Source: Circinella minor (lineage: Eukaryota > Mucoromycota > Mucoromycetes > Mucorales > Lichtheimiaceae). From it: a stretch of DNA of 64,000 nt. Made by a program: the position numbers and the translations under genes. The DNA is taken from contig JAEPRB010000019.1 in the NCBI GenBank assembly GCA_016758965.1, positions 62,001 to 126,000 on the forward strand, read 5' to 3'. The stretch's first letter is position 1. Every line of letters begins with the position of its first letter. The notes under the pieces were generated by a model. The model had not been told where the DNA came from. It did no database searches and saw nothing but the letters and a program-made list of their open reading frames with translations. Of this stretch, positions 12,682 through 23,688 are shown piece after piece.

Positions 12682-15600
12682 GGTCAAATAATATTGTAAA
12701 AAGGTATACTAATATATATTAAATAAAGGGAAAATATGTTTACAAAGTTTTTAAAGAAAGGAGAAAAGAAAAATGTTTAAAAAAAAACAAATGCTTTTCT
12801 AGTATATATTTATATTATATATATATATATATGCTGGTAAAAACAGATGAATCTAAAAGTTGAGTTGTTTTACAATAAAAAGAAGTTCTTTTTATATAGG
12901 ATTCGTTGGGTTACAAGTTGTATGGGTGAAAAACCCAGATTGGTATAACCATCGACTTTTTCTTCGTTATCGTTATTGGAAACTTACGGGCCGAGAGAAC
13001 CGAACGTTCCGCACCAATCATTCTGGGTACCATTTTAGCGTGTGCTCCGACTATCACGCTTTCTAATAATGGTTTCGGCACCTCTCATTAGAACATTTCG
13101 GCGCCTCACCCGGTAATGGCTGATGGTCGCTAAACTTTTGATCCTGTCTTTTACTATGAAGCTTTTTCTTCGTCTTTCCGAGTAATTACATAGTAGGCTT
13201 ATGATCACACGCTGTTTAATAAGTATTAAAGTATTGTATATACCCTTTTCTGTGATAATTTCGGAATTATTGATCTACCTTGATCCGTTCTTAGTAAATT
13301 CGTTTTCAATGATATAGAAAAAGGAAGCTAATCCGTTTCCTTTGTCTTTCCTAATAAATACAACATAGTCTTTTTATCCAATACAAAGGTAAAATTTAAT
13401 TTGTTTCCACATGTCAGTTATGGATTTATCTTTGGATAAGTCTTAAAATCTGAAACCATTTTACGCCATTAATTTTTTCTGAAAATAAAAGCACTGATCA
13501 AATCAAAAGAGGTTTCTTCGATGCACGGGCCGATATACATTATTTGATAAAAAGAAAAAATAAGATTCTGAGATAGAAAATATAATTTCTCAGCTTTTTG
13601 ATCTGGATCAGTTGTGTGTATAGCATACATAACTCGTGCATACAGCATTTAACGAAAGCTTTGTTACTTTCCCTAATTCTAAGGGTTAAAACCTAAAATA
13701 AACTCGTTGCCACTTTTTGTATTCTGGTTATTTCGGCCCCCGTGTTTTACCAGTAATATAATATCATCTTGAAGACTGGATTATATCATTAGCACAAATT
13801 TACACTGTAACGCTTTTTTATTATGATAGTGTAATCTTGGAAAAAGATAATAGGAATATATTAAGGACATATGGTTTTCAACCATTTACACAATCATTGA
13901 AACAAATCGACGTCTATTTTTTCAGCTTGACATGTGACCTTTTGGTAATCGTCATATCTTTTTACCTATTGGGATATATTTCAAGGGGGTGGAAGAATTC
14001 CTTTTTTTCCCATTTGTTGTTTTTGATTATTTTTCACAAAAAGTATATAAAGGTTCATGTTACGTTATATTCCCTTGAATGGGGTTATGAAAAATGTGGA
14101 TATCACAACTGATCTGGGTGTAGAGTCGTAAACATGTTCAATACCGGGGTTAGTGCTTTTTTATTTGCGCGCGCAGGTTTTCGCAGCACATATTCATAAT
14201 ATGCGTGCCACTACAGTGCCCGACGAATTCTAGCAAATTTGTCTCGGTTGAAGTATTGTAGCGGAATCGCCGATTTTTAATCCAATAATATTTGATAATG
14301 CTCCGGCGATTCCACCGATGTTTTTTATTTTGACATTCGCGAATTTTAGATCTACGATAAAAAAGTAAACAATGCAAGATATTCTGTAAAAAATAAATAA
14401 ATTGTACAAGAAAAAAGAAAAAAAAATATACTAGAAAAAGGTAACAAAATATACGCTACTTTTATATATTTATTCTGTACACGTACAAGTCATATTTATT
14501 TTTTCTTTATAAATAAGTTATTTGTTAACATATAAAGTCCCTTGTTTTAGACATCCGTGTAACGCCAACACTGATACCCCAATAAAACTGTTGCAATTGT
14601 CAAAATCGAAAATGCGAACATTGTTACACAAAATAAATATATTTGTTACCGTTTTCCACATGATATCAGTCACCATCATTATAATCGTTTGAATCACTGA
14701 GGCTAACCCCTTTTCTGCTAAACGTAACATGGTGCTGTGTTTACTCGATGGGAAAAAATCGTATCTTGTACAGTAGGTAGACTGTATACAGTATAAAATA
14801 ATGAAAGGGTTGAAGGAATACAGAATAACAGCCCTTTCATCATATTTATATTGGTTGGTTTTGGGTATGTTCCCCAAACCTTTATTTATTATTATAAGTT
14901 AAAAATGTGAATTATACTAAATAATTAAAAAATATGCAAATGAAAGCTGATTGTGTTACTTGGAATTAATAAACTATTTAACTTCTCTATCTGATTTATT
15001 CCGCTCCCTTTTCAGTTGAAACAAAAAAAAATTGCTAATGGGCCAAGAATAATAAATACACATTAAATGGTACCAAGCTAAGATAAATAAACCAAACAAA
15101 ATATACCGCATATCATTTGTCGAGGAGGAGGCTCTCCCTGAATTTAACTAGGGTCTTTCACCTCCCTTTTCTCGGCATAGTAACTATTGCCATCCTATTA
15201 TCATCTCATTCTGCCCAATTAATTGGGATGAAAAAAAAAGCTTCGAAAAACCATTAGGAATTTAGGAATTTATTATGAGTAGAGAAAGTCAAATGAATAC
15301 ATTCTTATTATAGTTCAGTGTATAAAAGTATGTCAAAGAAAAGAGCGAAAGAAAAAATAATAACAAAATTCGCAAGGTGATGCTGATCAAGAATTTTATT
15401 TTCATTTTCATTCAGGATACTGGATTTAAGCCAACTAACATATTGGGTCATGCAGGGTGGTATTATAACACATGTTACTATAATAGGCGAGGGTAGTAAT
15501 CCAGATATTCAACAGTCAAAAATTTTATTTCAAGCAGTTGAAGATTAAGTTTCATTTCTGTATCTATCATATAAAATAGAAAAATGTTTATATGATAGAC

Positions 15601-17217
15601 GGTGTAGTTCTAGTAATGCTATTTTTAAGCTTATCATATACTGTAGTATACTCATTTAACCTTATGTATCGATATATTACAAACTTCAAAAGATGTCTTT
15701 CTTTGAAGATAGGAGGGGTGAAATACAGTATCACTAACAAAGTATACAAGCTCAGTGATGTTTTTAGTCACGGATCCAATTAAGGTGAATATTTATTTAA
15801 CATATCTCCATTTTATATATACTCCACAAAATGAGGAGTATGTTACCATTGAACAGTACATAATTTCGATATCAGCAATTTTCAATTAGTTACTGAAAAA
15901 ATAAATTAGAGGGAAAAAAAAAGCAAGTCTAATTAAATAGCGAATAGCCGCAGTACCACCAAGTAATCCTACAGAAACGAGAATAGTAGTACTACACAAT
16001 TTACCAACAGCTATTCTAGATACTGAAGAAAATTCTATAATACGTAAAGCAAAATTTTAGACATGACAAGTCGACAAAGTATTGTACTATTTAACCCGTT
16101 ATTTTTTATGGTCTATATATATTAAATTATTCTGTCATAATCAAATAATTTTTAATTACTTGATGAACTTGCACCCAAAACAATTTATTACGTAATGCGA
16201 TTTTTTTATAGAAGCACAGAAAGAAACAGTGTCAATAACTATACTTATTATATATACAATCATTATGTTTTTTATACTGTAATTGATTCATAGTATATAA
16301 TATACGAAGGGGTAAGTAAATTCGAAAAAATTTTGTAGTGCAGTCCTTTTAATAAACTCTTTAATTGATAACATTTTTATATATAAGCTCTTAACCATAG
16401 TATATACAGTTTCTATAAATCGCTGCTACTACTATGTCAAAGAATCAAGTAGTTTATGAAGTATAGAAAATGAAAAGATTATATTGTTTTTTTTTTCATG
16501 ACCAGATTAAGAAATAGAACAGAAGTCGAATGTGATTTTTATGTATTACTTATGGAATCAATACTTCAAGCCCACCTTAGGCTGTTAAGTGAAAGCTACT
16601 TTGAATGAATCTAAATTATTTAATATTGCTACATTTCAGGAAAGTGATTCGTATAGTAACCGAGCGAGCAACACTATTATTTTTTATGTGATTATATTCT
16701 ATATTGAAACAAGCCATACATGAGGAATGTAAACTGATACGATATCTAATTTTATTTTACAAAAAGAGATCTTGATATATTTTGTTTTTAGCAATCAGTT
16801 TGGATGGTTATCAAGTGGTGCCTTATTATTGATGAAAATAAGTCATATAAATAATTTACCTTGATTACTGTTATTTTTATATAAATCAACAAACTGTATA
16901 TCCAAATTTGATTGAGCAAGGATTCAGTTACCTTTTTAAATTTTTGTATGCAGAAAAATAGAGCGTGTTGGTCTGCATAGAATTGTATAAATATCGTGCC
17001 AGCAATTATCTATACTGTTAAGATGGACCAAATTCAATTTCCTATTATCAAGATTATTACACAATAATAGGATCCAAACTGCGCCGCACAACCAAAGCTG
17101 GTAAGCGTCATTTCTATCATTCGATTTTTTTCCTCTTTTCTGCCAAAGTTGACTTCTTTAACCCCACTTTTCTTTTTTTCCCCACGAGTACATCAGTAAC
17201 AATATCATTCTTTTAAA
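12682..17217. other. Long gene-free interval between divergent genes
   Basis: About 4.5 kb separates ABC transporter B (-) from the dioxygenase gene (+). Both promoters must lie here. No ORF longer than about 120 codons has a protein-like look. Two stretches are more GC-rich than the rest: 12950-13130, close to the ABC promoter, and 14150-14370, which carries a perfect 10-bp inverted repeat (separate entry). The remainder is AT-rich with short homopolymers. Confidence 0.65.
14263..14313. repeat. Perfect 10-bp inverted repeat in a GC-enriched patch
   Basis: GGAATCGCCG at 14263-14272 is repeated in reverse complement (CGGCGATTCC) at 14304-14313, with 31 nt between the arms. Both arms are far more GC-rich than the surrounding DNA. 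It could form a hairpin or be the remains of a small inverted-repeat element. No transposase or target duplication is visible. Confidence 0.6.
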
Positions 17218-18474
17218 ATGAATCGCTTTTTATTCCAAACAAGTCGTCGTTGTTTTTCCACCACTGCAACGCGTTTCCATAAACCCAATGCACGTAAACA
17301 ACTCGCTGGTTCGGGTAATGTACCACAACGTGCAGGGATTGCCAATGATAAACAAATCTATTTAGACTGGAATGCACGCAAAACTTCTGTTTTTCACCAT
17401 TTCTGGTTACGTGACCATTGTCATTGCGAACAATGTTACCATTCCACCACACGGCAACGCTTGGTAGATACTTTTTCCATTCCGCGCGATATTGAACCTA
17501 CAGCTATTGACAGCACTGAAGAAGGCCTAGAAGTCACCTGGCCTGATGGTCACCGATCCAAATACGCGTGGGATTGGCTCCACACACATTCATACAGTCC
17601 CGTATTACGTACAGCTGAACCTTTGCAAGGAAAAAAACCTGTTCTATGGGACGCAACCTCATTAAATCCTTTACCTGTGGTCGAACACGATGCGGTTATG
17701 GAATCGGATGATGGTTTGCGACAATGGTTAAATAATCTTGAAGTCTACGGTATTGGTTTTGTCGATGGGGTACCTACTACTTTGGAAGCGACCGAAAAAT
17801 TAGCAAGACGTGTTAGTTTCTTACGTGAAACACATTACTCAAAGGGTATGTGGTCATTTACAGCTGATTTGGCCCACGCAGACACAGCCTATACAACATT
17901 AGCTTTAGGTGCACATACAGATAATACTTATTTCACCGAACCTGCCGGTATGCAAATGTTTCACAAACTTGAATTTAAAGGCGAAGGAGGAGATTCATTG
18001 TTTGTTGATGGATTCAATGTAGCACGTCAGTTGAAGGAGAAATCCCCAGAAGCATATCGTACTTTGCAGTCGACATTGGTTCCTACACATTCTGCTGGTG
18101 ATGAAAATGTATTGATTGTACCTACACCACGTGCTTATCCTATTTTGAATCATGGTCCTGATGGTGAATTATTTCAAGTACGATATAACAATGATGACCG
18201 ATCGACTTTAGATCATTTAAGCACAAGTCAATTGGAAGCATTCTATGATGCCTTATTTATGTGGAACGATCTTCTCAAGAAGAAAGAAAATGAATTATGG
18301 GAACCTCTAGCACCAGGTCGTGTTGTATTGTTTGATAATTGGCGTGTGCTTCACGGACGCAGCGCGTTTACAGGTCATCGTCGTATTTGTGGTGCTTATT
18401 TCCCTTGGGACGATTACAAAAGTAGAGCTAGAACACTTCGTTTAACTGGTGAAGATAAAGATAGACTTCTATAA
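17218..18474 (+). CDS. TMLHE: Trimethyllysine dioxygenase, mitochondrial (carnitine biosynthesis)
   Basis: An intronless 418-aa protein. The family is Fe(II)/2-oxoglutarate dioxygenases; TMLH hydroxylates N6-trimethyllysine, the first step of carnitine synthesis. The N-terminus (MNRFLFQTSRR...) is R/S/T-rich without acids, as in a mitochondrial targeting peptide. A small Zn-binding type N-terminal domain follows, with C68, C70 and C73 in WLRDHCHCEQCYH. The facial triad is seen as H233-x-D235 (GAHTDNTYF) and H379 (NWRVLHGR), followed by the R-rich GHRRICGAYF stretch expected to bind 2-oxoglutarate. The ending, FTGHRRICG followed by a D-rich turn, favours TMLH over gamma-butyrobetaine dioxygenase, but the two are close homologues. 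Codon use is richer in C/G than in neighbouring intergenic DNA. Confidence 0.9.
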   Translation: MNRFLFQTSRRCFSTTATRFHKPNARKQLAGSGNVPQRAGIANDKQIYLDWNARKTSVFHHFWLRDHCHCEQCYHSTTRQRLVDTFSIPRDIEPTAIDSTEEGLEVTWPDGHRSKYAWDWLHTHSYSPVLRTAEPLQGKKPVLWDATSLNPLPVVEHDAVMESDDGLRQWLNNLEVYGIGFVDGVPTTLEATEKLARRVSFLRETHYSKGMWSFTADLAHADTAYTTLALGAHTDNTYFTEPAGMQMFHKLEFKGEGGDSLFVDGFNVARQLKEKSPEAYRTLQSTLVPTHSAGDENVLIVPTPRAYPILNHGPDGELFQVRYNNDDRSTLDHLSTSQLEAFYDALFMWNDLLKKKENELWEPLAPGRVVLFDNWRVLHGRSAFTGHRRICGAYFPWDDYKSRARTLRLTGEDKDRLL

Positions 18475-20342
18475 ATTATTTATATATCTTGTTTTATTTT
18501 GTACAAAACTCCTCCTCATTCTCATTCATCCCTTCCATCACTGACCAAGAGTATAACTTTAATAAATATATAGTCCCACTATGTACAGTATAATAATTAT
18601 TTATAAAATTGTGTCTGTATAAGTGAATGTAATATGTTCTTAATAAATCTTTGTGTTTCCAAGCATATTGCTCGGTTAGTTATTTATACGTACCATTTTT
18701 TCCTTTGAATAAATCATAGGAGTAATGATATAAAGAACGGTGATATATTGAATTACGAATATTAAATTGTAATAAAGCTTTAGCATTAAAAGAGAGAATA
18801 CAATATATTATTCTCTCTTACCTTTTCTTTATATTTTCTTGCATACAGTATATACATATGTATATCCCTCTACCTACAACATATTTTCTTCTCTTTTCTT
18901 CGTATACCGATAATATACCTGGATTAAATTTAATGCATGTTAAGATTTTCACGTGACAAAAATGATTCATAATAAAGAATAGCAATATTTATTATAACTT
19001 GATTGAATAAATTGAAGAACGAATCAACAGCAATTAAATATAAATGTAGTTATATTTATATGCCAAACTTGTAGTCAATATCTTCGGAAAGATAAATTAA
19101 TCACGATAAAGATCACTTATTAGCAGACATAAAAGCTAATATAAGTAAAGTACTGTCTAGTCTCGGTCAAATTATTATCTGACCATAAATCTTTTTATAA
19201 CCCTGGCTCTTTTCTTATTTTTTTAAGAATACTTACGTACTTGACTTATGGTCTTTCTTGTGCTAAACGAATTGTTTTACAATCAGAATATAATTAATGT
19301 ATGGTTTTTTACATACATATGAATTGTTGGAACTAATATTATATATTATATTGTACTAATAACACTTTGTCTATAATGGTCACATGAGACAAAAAAGGTA
19401 TTGTTGAGTATGTACTTCGTAAACTGACAATGAATATATATACATACTCATATGTTTCTTATTTGTCCGTCATTTAATATATTTTTTTATTTACTCAAAT
19501 TATTATAGTACGTACAGTCCTTTTTTTTAAAAAGAATAATATTATTTTAAAACCATTTAAATCATGTTTAGTTTGTTATGTGTTAATTTTTTTTTACATG
19601 TAATAAATATAGTAATGTCATATATAGATATGCTTATTAAAATAAATAAATAAAAAGAGTTGTCATTATATTTTGTTCTTCTTCGAAAAAAAAAAGCATT
19701 AAAAATGGACACTATATATCATATATTGTGTGATCAACAAATAAAAAAAGAAAGCATGTAACTTTTCAGTACTCAAAAAATTGCATGGATAATATTTTTG
19801 TACTATACTAAAAATGTTCTTTCTGAATTAATAGGTAAGACTTGCCAAGTGGGCGCCAAGTTCGCCAAGAATCCAATGGGAATAATACCATCTGGAATCT
19901 GGAGTTCAACCATTTCCGATGCCGAAATACCCTTTGACATAATACTATCACCGACACTAAATCCTCTAAAAGGTACCAGCATATACATACACATTTATGA
20001 TACTGGGATAGAAGCCGATTAATAGAGCTATACAAAATTTCGTTTCACTATATCGTGATGCATTTCCGTGTGAAATAAAATTTATAAAAATTGATAGTTA
20101 TAATATAGTTTATTGTATATGTATTATCGTAAGAAAAAAAGAAGTTGTGCTGGTTGGAAATAAATAATAACATAGGTATACCAACTGTGAGTTCAATGAT
20201 TGAATGATAGCACTTAAAAAAATTCTGAATCAAATAAGTTATTGTTTTGTAATGGAACTCGGATATTTGATAATAATGATAAACGAGCCAAGCTCCATTC
20301 TGATCTGGACAACATGTTTTCAATTCTAGCACAGACCAGTTG
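18475..20342. other. Gene-poor AT-rich region with one orphan ORF patch
   Basis: The 3' end of the dioxygenase gene is followed by AT-rich DNA without a recognisable gene. Positions 19800-20035 stand out because both strands are open and base composition is more balanced. The minus strand there (19994-19803, 63 codons) reads like protein (GDSIMSKGISASEM...), but no family is recognised. It may be a worn gene fragment next to the decayed ABC tail. Confidence 0.5.
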
Positions 20343-20619
20343 ATTCGAAAACCCAAAGTTCTTTTGTTAAATGAAACTACTTCTTCACTCGACTCTGAAT
20401 CTGAAAAGTTGGTACAGGAAGCCATTGATAATATTATCAATGAAGGTGGACGTTACTACAATTACTATTGCTCATCGTTTTTCCACAATTCAAAATACTG
20501 ATTTGATTTGTGTAATTAAAAACGGGAGAGTCTATGAACAAGGAACCCATAGGGAATTACTCAATCAAGAAGGCGAGTATGCTGCCCTTGTAAGACAGCA
20601 ATCCCTTAACGTTAATTAA
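20343..20619 (+). pseudogene. Decayed C-terminal end of an ABCB transporter (third copy)
   Basis: The frame from 20343 reads [20 protein letters not shown] and matches the Walker B/D-loop region of NBD2 in the two intact transporters. A one-base insertion at about 20453 shifts the frame. The shifted frame then continues [20 protein letters not shown] and ends QSLNVN-stop at 20617-20619. Walker B Asp is changed to Asn (LLLNE for LLLDE). Nothing upstream of the signature region is left. The fragment resembles transporter A (ICVIK, QN, LLN) more than B. It lies on the opposite strand, about 8 kb beyond transporter B. It is non-functional and probably the remnant of an older duplication. Confidence 0.9.
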
Positions 20620-23600
20620 AGTAGTGTGTTATATTTTTTTTTACCTTTTTATTTTTTGTAATTATCCAGTTTATCATCTTATTACAGCACGATAGCACGC
20701 ATACATACCCATGCGCCCAGATTACTATACTATAGCTGCTCCCTTCATTTCTTCCTTCATAATGACACTACAATTATTCCCCAAAATTATCTTTTTTTAA
20801 TTATATATCATTTTATAAATGTACCATTATTATTATCATATATATTATCTCTTGTACAATCCAATAAATCATCGATACAATGGATGAAAATCTTTTTAAA
20901 GTTGTTAAAATCTTAATAGGTTTTATATAAGGTATTCTGACTTGCTGTGCTAATCAGTTTTTGTAAATGGTTCAATACTACTGAACGGACTGTTTTAGGT
21001 TTTGGTTAGTTGTATCTCAAGCAGCAACGATCATCAACTTTTTTCTACTAAGAACCAATTTGAGCAGGGTTCGAAAAACTTGACATAGCCTTAATGCTCT
21101 TTTATTGTTTGATCGTAAAAATCAATTTACGTACTTAAAAAGTATAGATGGTAGGCCTTTTTACACAAGAGCTGAAGATTCTTGAAGAAATAAACCTAGT
21201 AAGAATACAAAAGAAGGCTGTATATGCAAATGACATGAATGTTCGTCTAACTCTGAAAATACGCACGGAAGTGGTAAAAAAAAAAGAGAAAAGGTGTGTA
21301 CATAAAAGATTGGCTTGGTTGTTTAGAGCAAAAATCTTCGCAACAAGAAATATGTAGTATTCTGTTTGCTCTATATCGTGCTGCCTTATATTTTTGTTTA
21401 AACTGTATGCTCAAATGCATTTAGCATTTATAAATATTGGTTTTACTGGGGTTATGAGCTAACACATATAATAATATGAAAATGAAATGTATGTAAGGCG
21501 GTTCTCTTGTTAATTGACAGAGCGTTGCTCCTTATGAGATAGGTAGCGATATTTGAACTTATACTGTTTTTTTTTTAATTATTGCTTGACCGTTTCTTTT
21601 TTTGTTGTTATTCGGTGCCCAGAAGTATGAGTATACATTGAACCTATAGGAAACAGCTTTTTTGATATATCGGTCGCTTACCAGATTCTCAGGAATCTTT
21701 TTTATTTATTTATATAACCGATCATTGGTACTTATATTCTTTTGGACAATTCTTAGTCATCAACACAGTTATTTTATATTCTCTGTTTCTAAAATAGGTA
21801 TCGTTGTTAGAATAAAATGAGAGCAGTGATATCTGTAATAAATAAATAAAATGTTGCATAATAATACCCAAGCCATTTTTTAAATTGAGTGATATGACAT
21901 AGAAAGTAAATAAGAGTAAAGCGAAACGAACATAATGTTTGAATAATAATAATGGTAACCAGGAGAACTACTGTCAACCTACATTTTACGACACACTATT
22001 AACATCCTACCTTGGTAATACTGCAAAGTATCAAAATCGTAGAATTTCTTAGCAATATCATAACAAGAATATACTTCTTGTAGTATTAAATGTTGCTATA
22101 TGTGTGGACATGTGTGCACAAGTCAAAACTAGTACTGCTAGACTGTGGGAAACTTAAACTCTTGTCAATTTATTCAAGAAAAAAAATACTTGACTTCTTA
22201 TTTTTTCTTTCCAACTTTGTCAAAAGAATTCCCACACCAAATATTTGACATACGTAGTGTTTACGAGTTTATAAGCCAGATCAAATAACACCCACGATAT
22301 GATTATATTAGTGTTACAATTATTGGTATTACGTGAAAAAAGTAGCAATCGAAAAAGATAGATTTAGTATCAATAATGTGTCTATGTAAAAAATATTACG
22401 GAAGATATTGCTTGTTCTTGTTTTATCTATTTACAGAAAAAAATAGATAGTTTGATCGATCGAGATTTTTATTGTTAAGTTTTATTGTATCTAAACAAAA
22501 AAAAAATGTGGGGAAGAAAGCTTCTGTCGTACATTGACTAATTCATCTAAATGAAACAGTGTAGTAAAAAGAGGGGCATTTATCCTACGTCTATAATTCA
22601 TTATATTATCTATTATGAGGTCGTAGTTGAAATGGCCCCAATAAACATCAAGCGGAATTTTCGATATTTACTTTTTTTGTATAATAATTTCCCTCAATTT
22701 GACGAAACTTGATTTTGTTGCATCTGCGCATGCTTGTTCTAAATACTAGTGACGTATTTAGATAAGTTTCGTTTTTTTTTTTTTTGTTATTATGATTTTC
22801 ATAAGCGTGAGATTTTTTTTTATCTAATATGAAAGAAAAATATATATATTGAATGTCATTGAAAAGCAAAGTTATACGAAAGTAGATCATCAATTCATTT
22901 TAATGGTTTTACAATATATTAATATTAGAAAATGAAATATGGAGAACGTTGATATGTAGATTAGTGATGCATCTCATTAGTTGAAATTACCTGATAACAA
23001 AGTAAGATATAATTTTGATCGTTCTGTGTTTAGGTGTCACAGGAATCGAAATTGGGTTTTTTTTTTGAGGTCTAAAAACAAATGACGGAGCAAATTATAG
23101 ATAGGCAAATCTGTTTTGACTTTTTTTTTTTTATTTCATTTGATAGCTTTCTTTCCTGTGTGTGAGTATGTGTGTGTGACCCCACATATGCGTGGGAGCC
23201 TGACAAACCCATCTGGTCTAAATTGACCAAAAAAGGAGCAAGGGTATAATCGGTGAATGGTAGATTTGTCATCTGTGTTGCCATGAATAACCACACTTGG
23301 TAATAATAATGCAGATTCATTTTACACTTTTCTATAAACAAAGTATCTTATCGTAATCAATGAAAAGCAAAAAAAAAAAAAAAAAGGAGTCTATGTATCA
23401 AAAGATAAGAAAAGAAGGTTAAATCACCCGAAAGAAAAAATCCCACCCCTTCATTACAGCCGGGCTACCCCTATTAACTTAACTTTATCGGACCTTTGCT
23501 GTGTTTAGATTGGGACAAATGGGAAACACTTATTGAATGAAAAAAAAAAAACCTTTGTTCCTGCTTGAAGGATTTCTTGTTCATTTTTAAGCTTCTTCCT

Positions 23601-23688
23601 TTTTTTTTTTCTTGTTTTTTTTTTCTCAACATTTTTGTTTATATTAAAAAAATTACCACCATTACTACAATAAACACTTTTTGATCGT
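20620..23688. other. Gene-poor AT-rich intergenic region
   Basis: About 3 kb without a supportable gene. It holds homopolymers (for example A tract near 23370, T tracts near 22775 and 23125), a TG-rich patch at 23157-23180, and, at its right end, the promoter of the permease gene. Open frames such as 21148-21357 are Lys-rich and show no family features. Confidence 0.65.

Noticed and set aside
14518..14877. 119-codon minus-strand frame in the 12.7-17.2 kb desert
   Set aside because: Irregular amino-acid composition, no domain, no splice-linked neighbour exons.
15120..15175. Possible hairpin around CCCT...AGGG near 15140
   Set aside because: Only a few paired bases; expected by chance.
21061..21085. 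GGTTCGAA-like string that recalls the T-arm of a tRNA
   Set aside because: No matching acceptor or anticodon arms and no A box at the right distance. No tRNA was found anywhere in the window.
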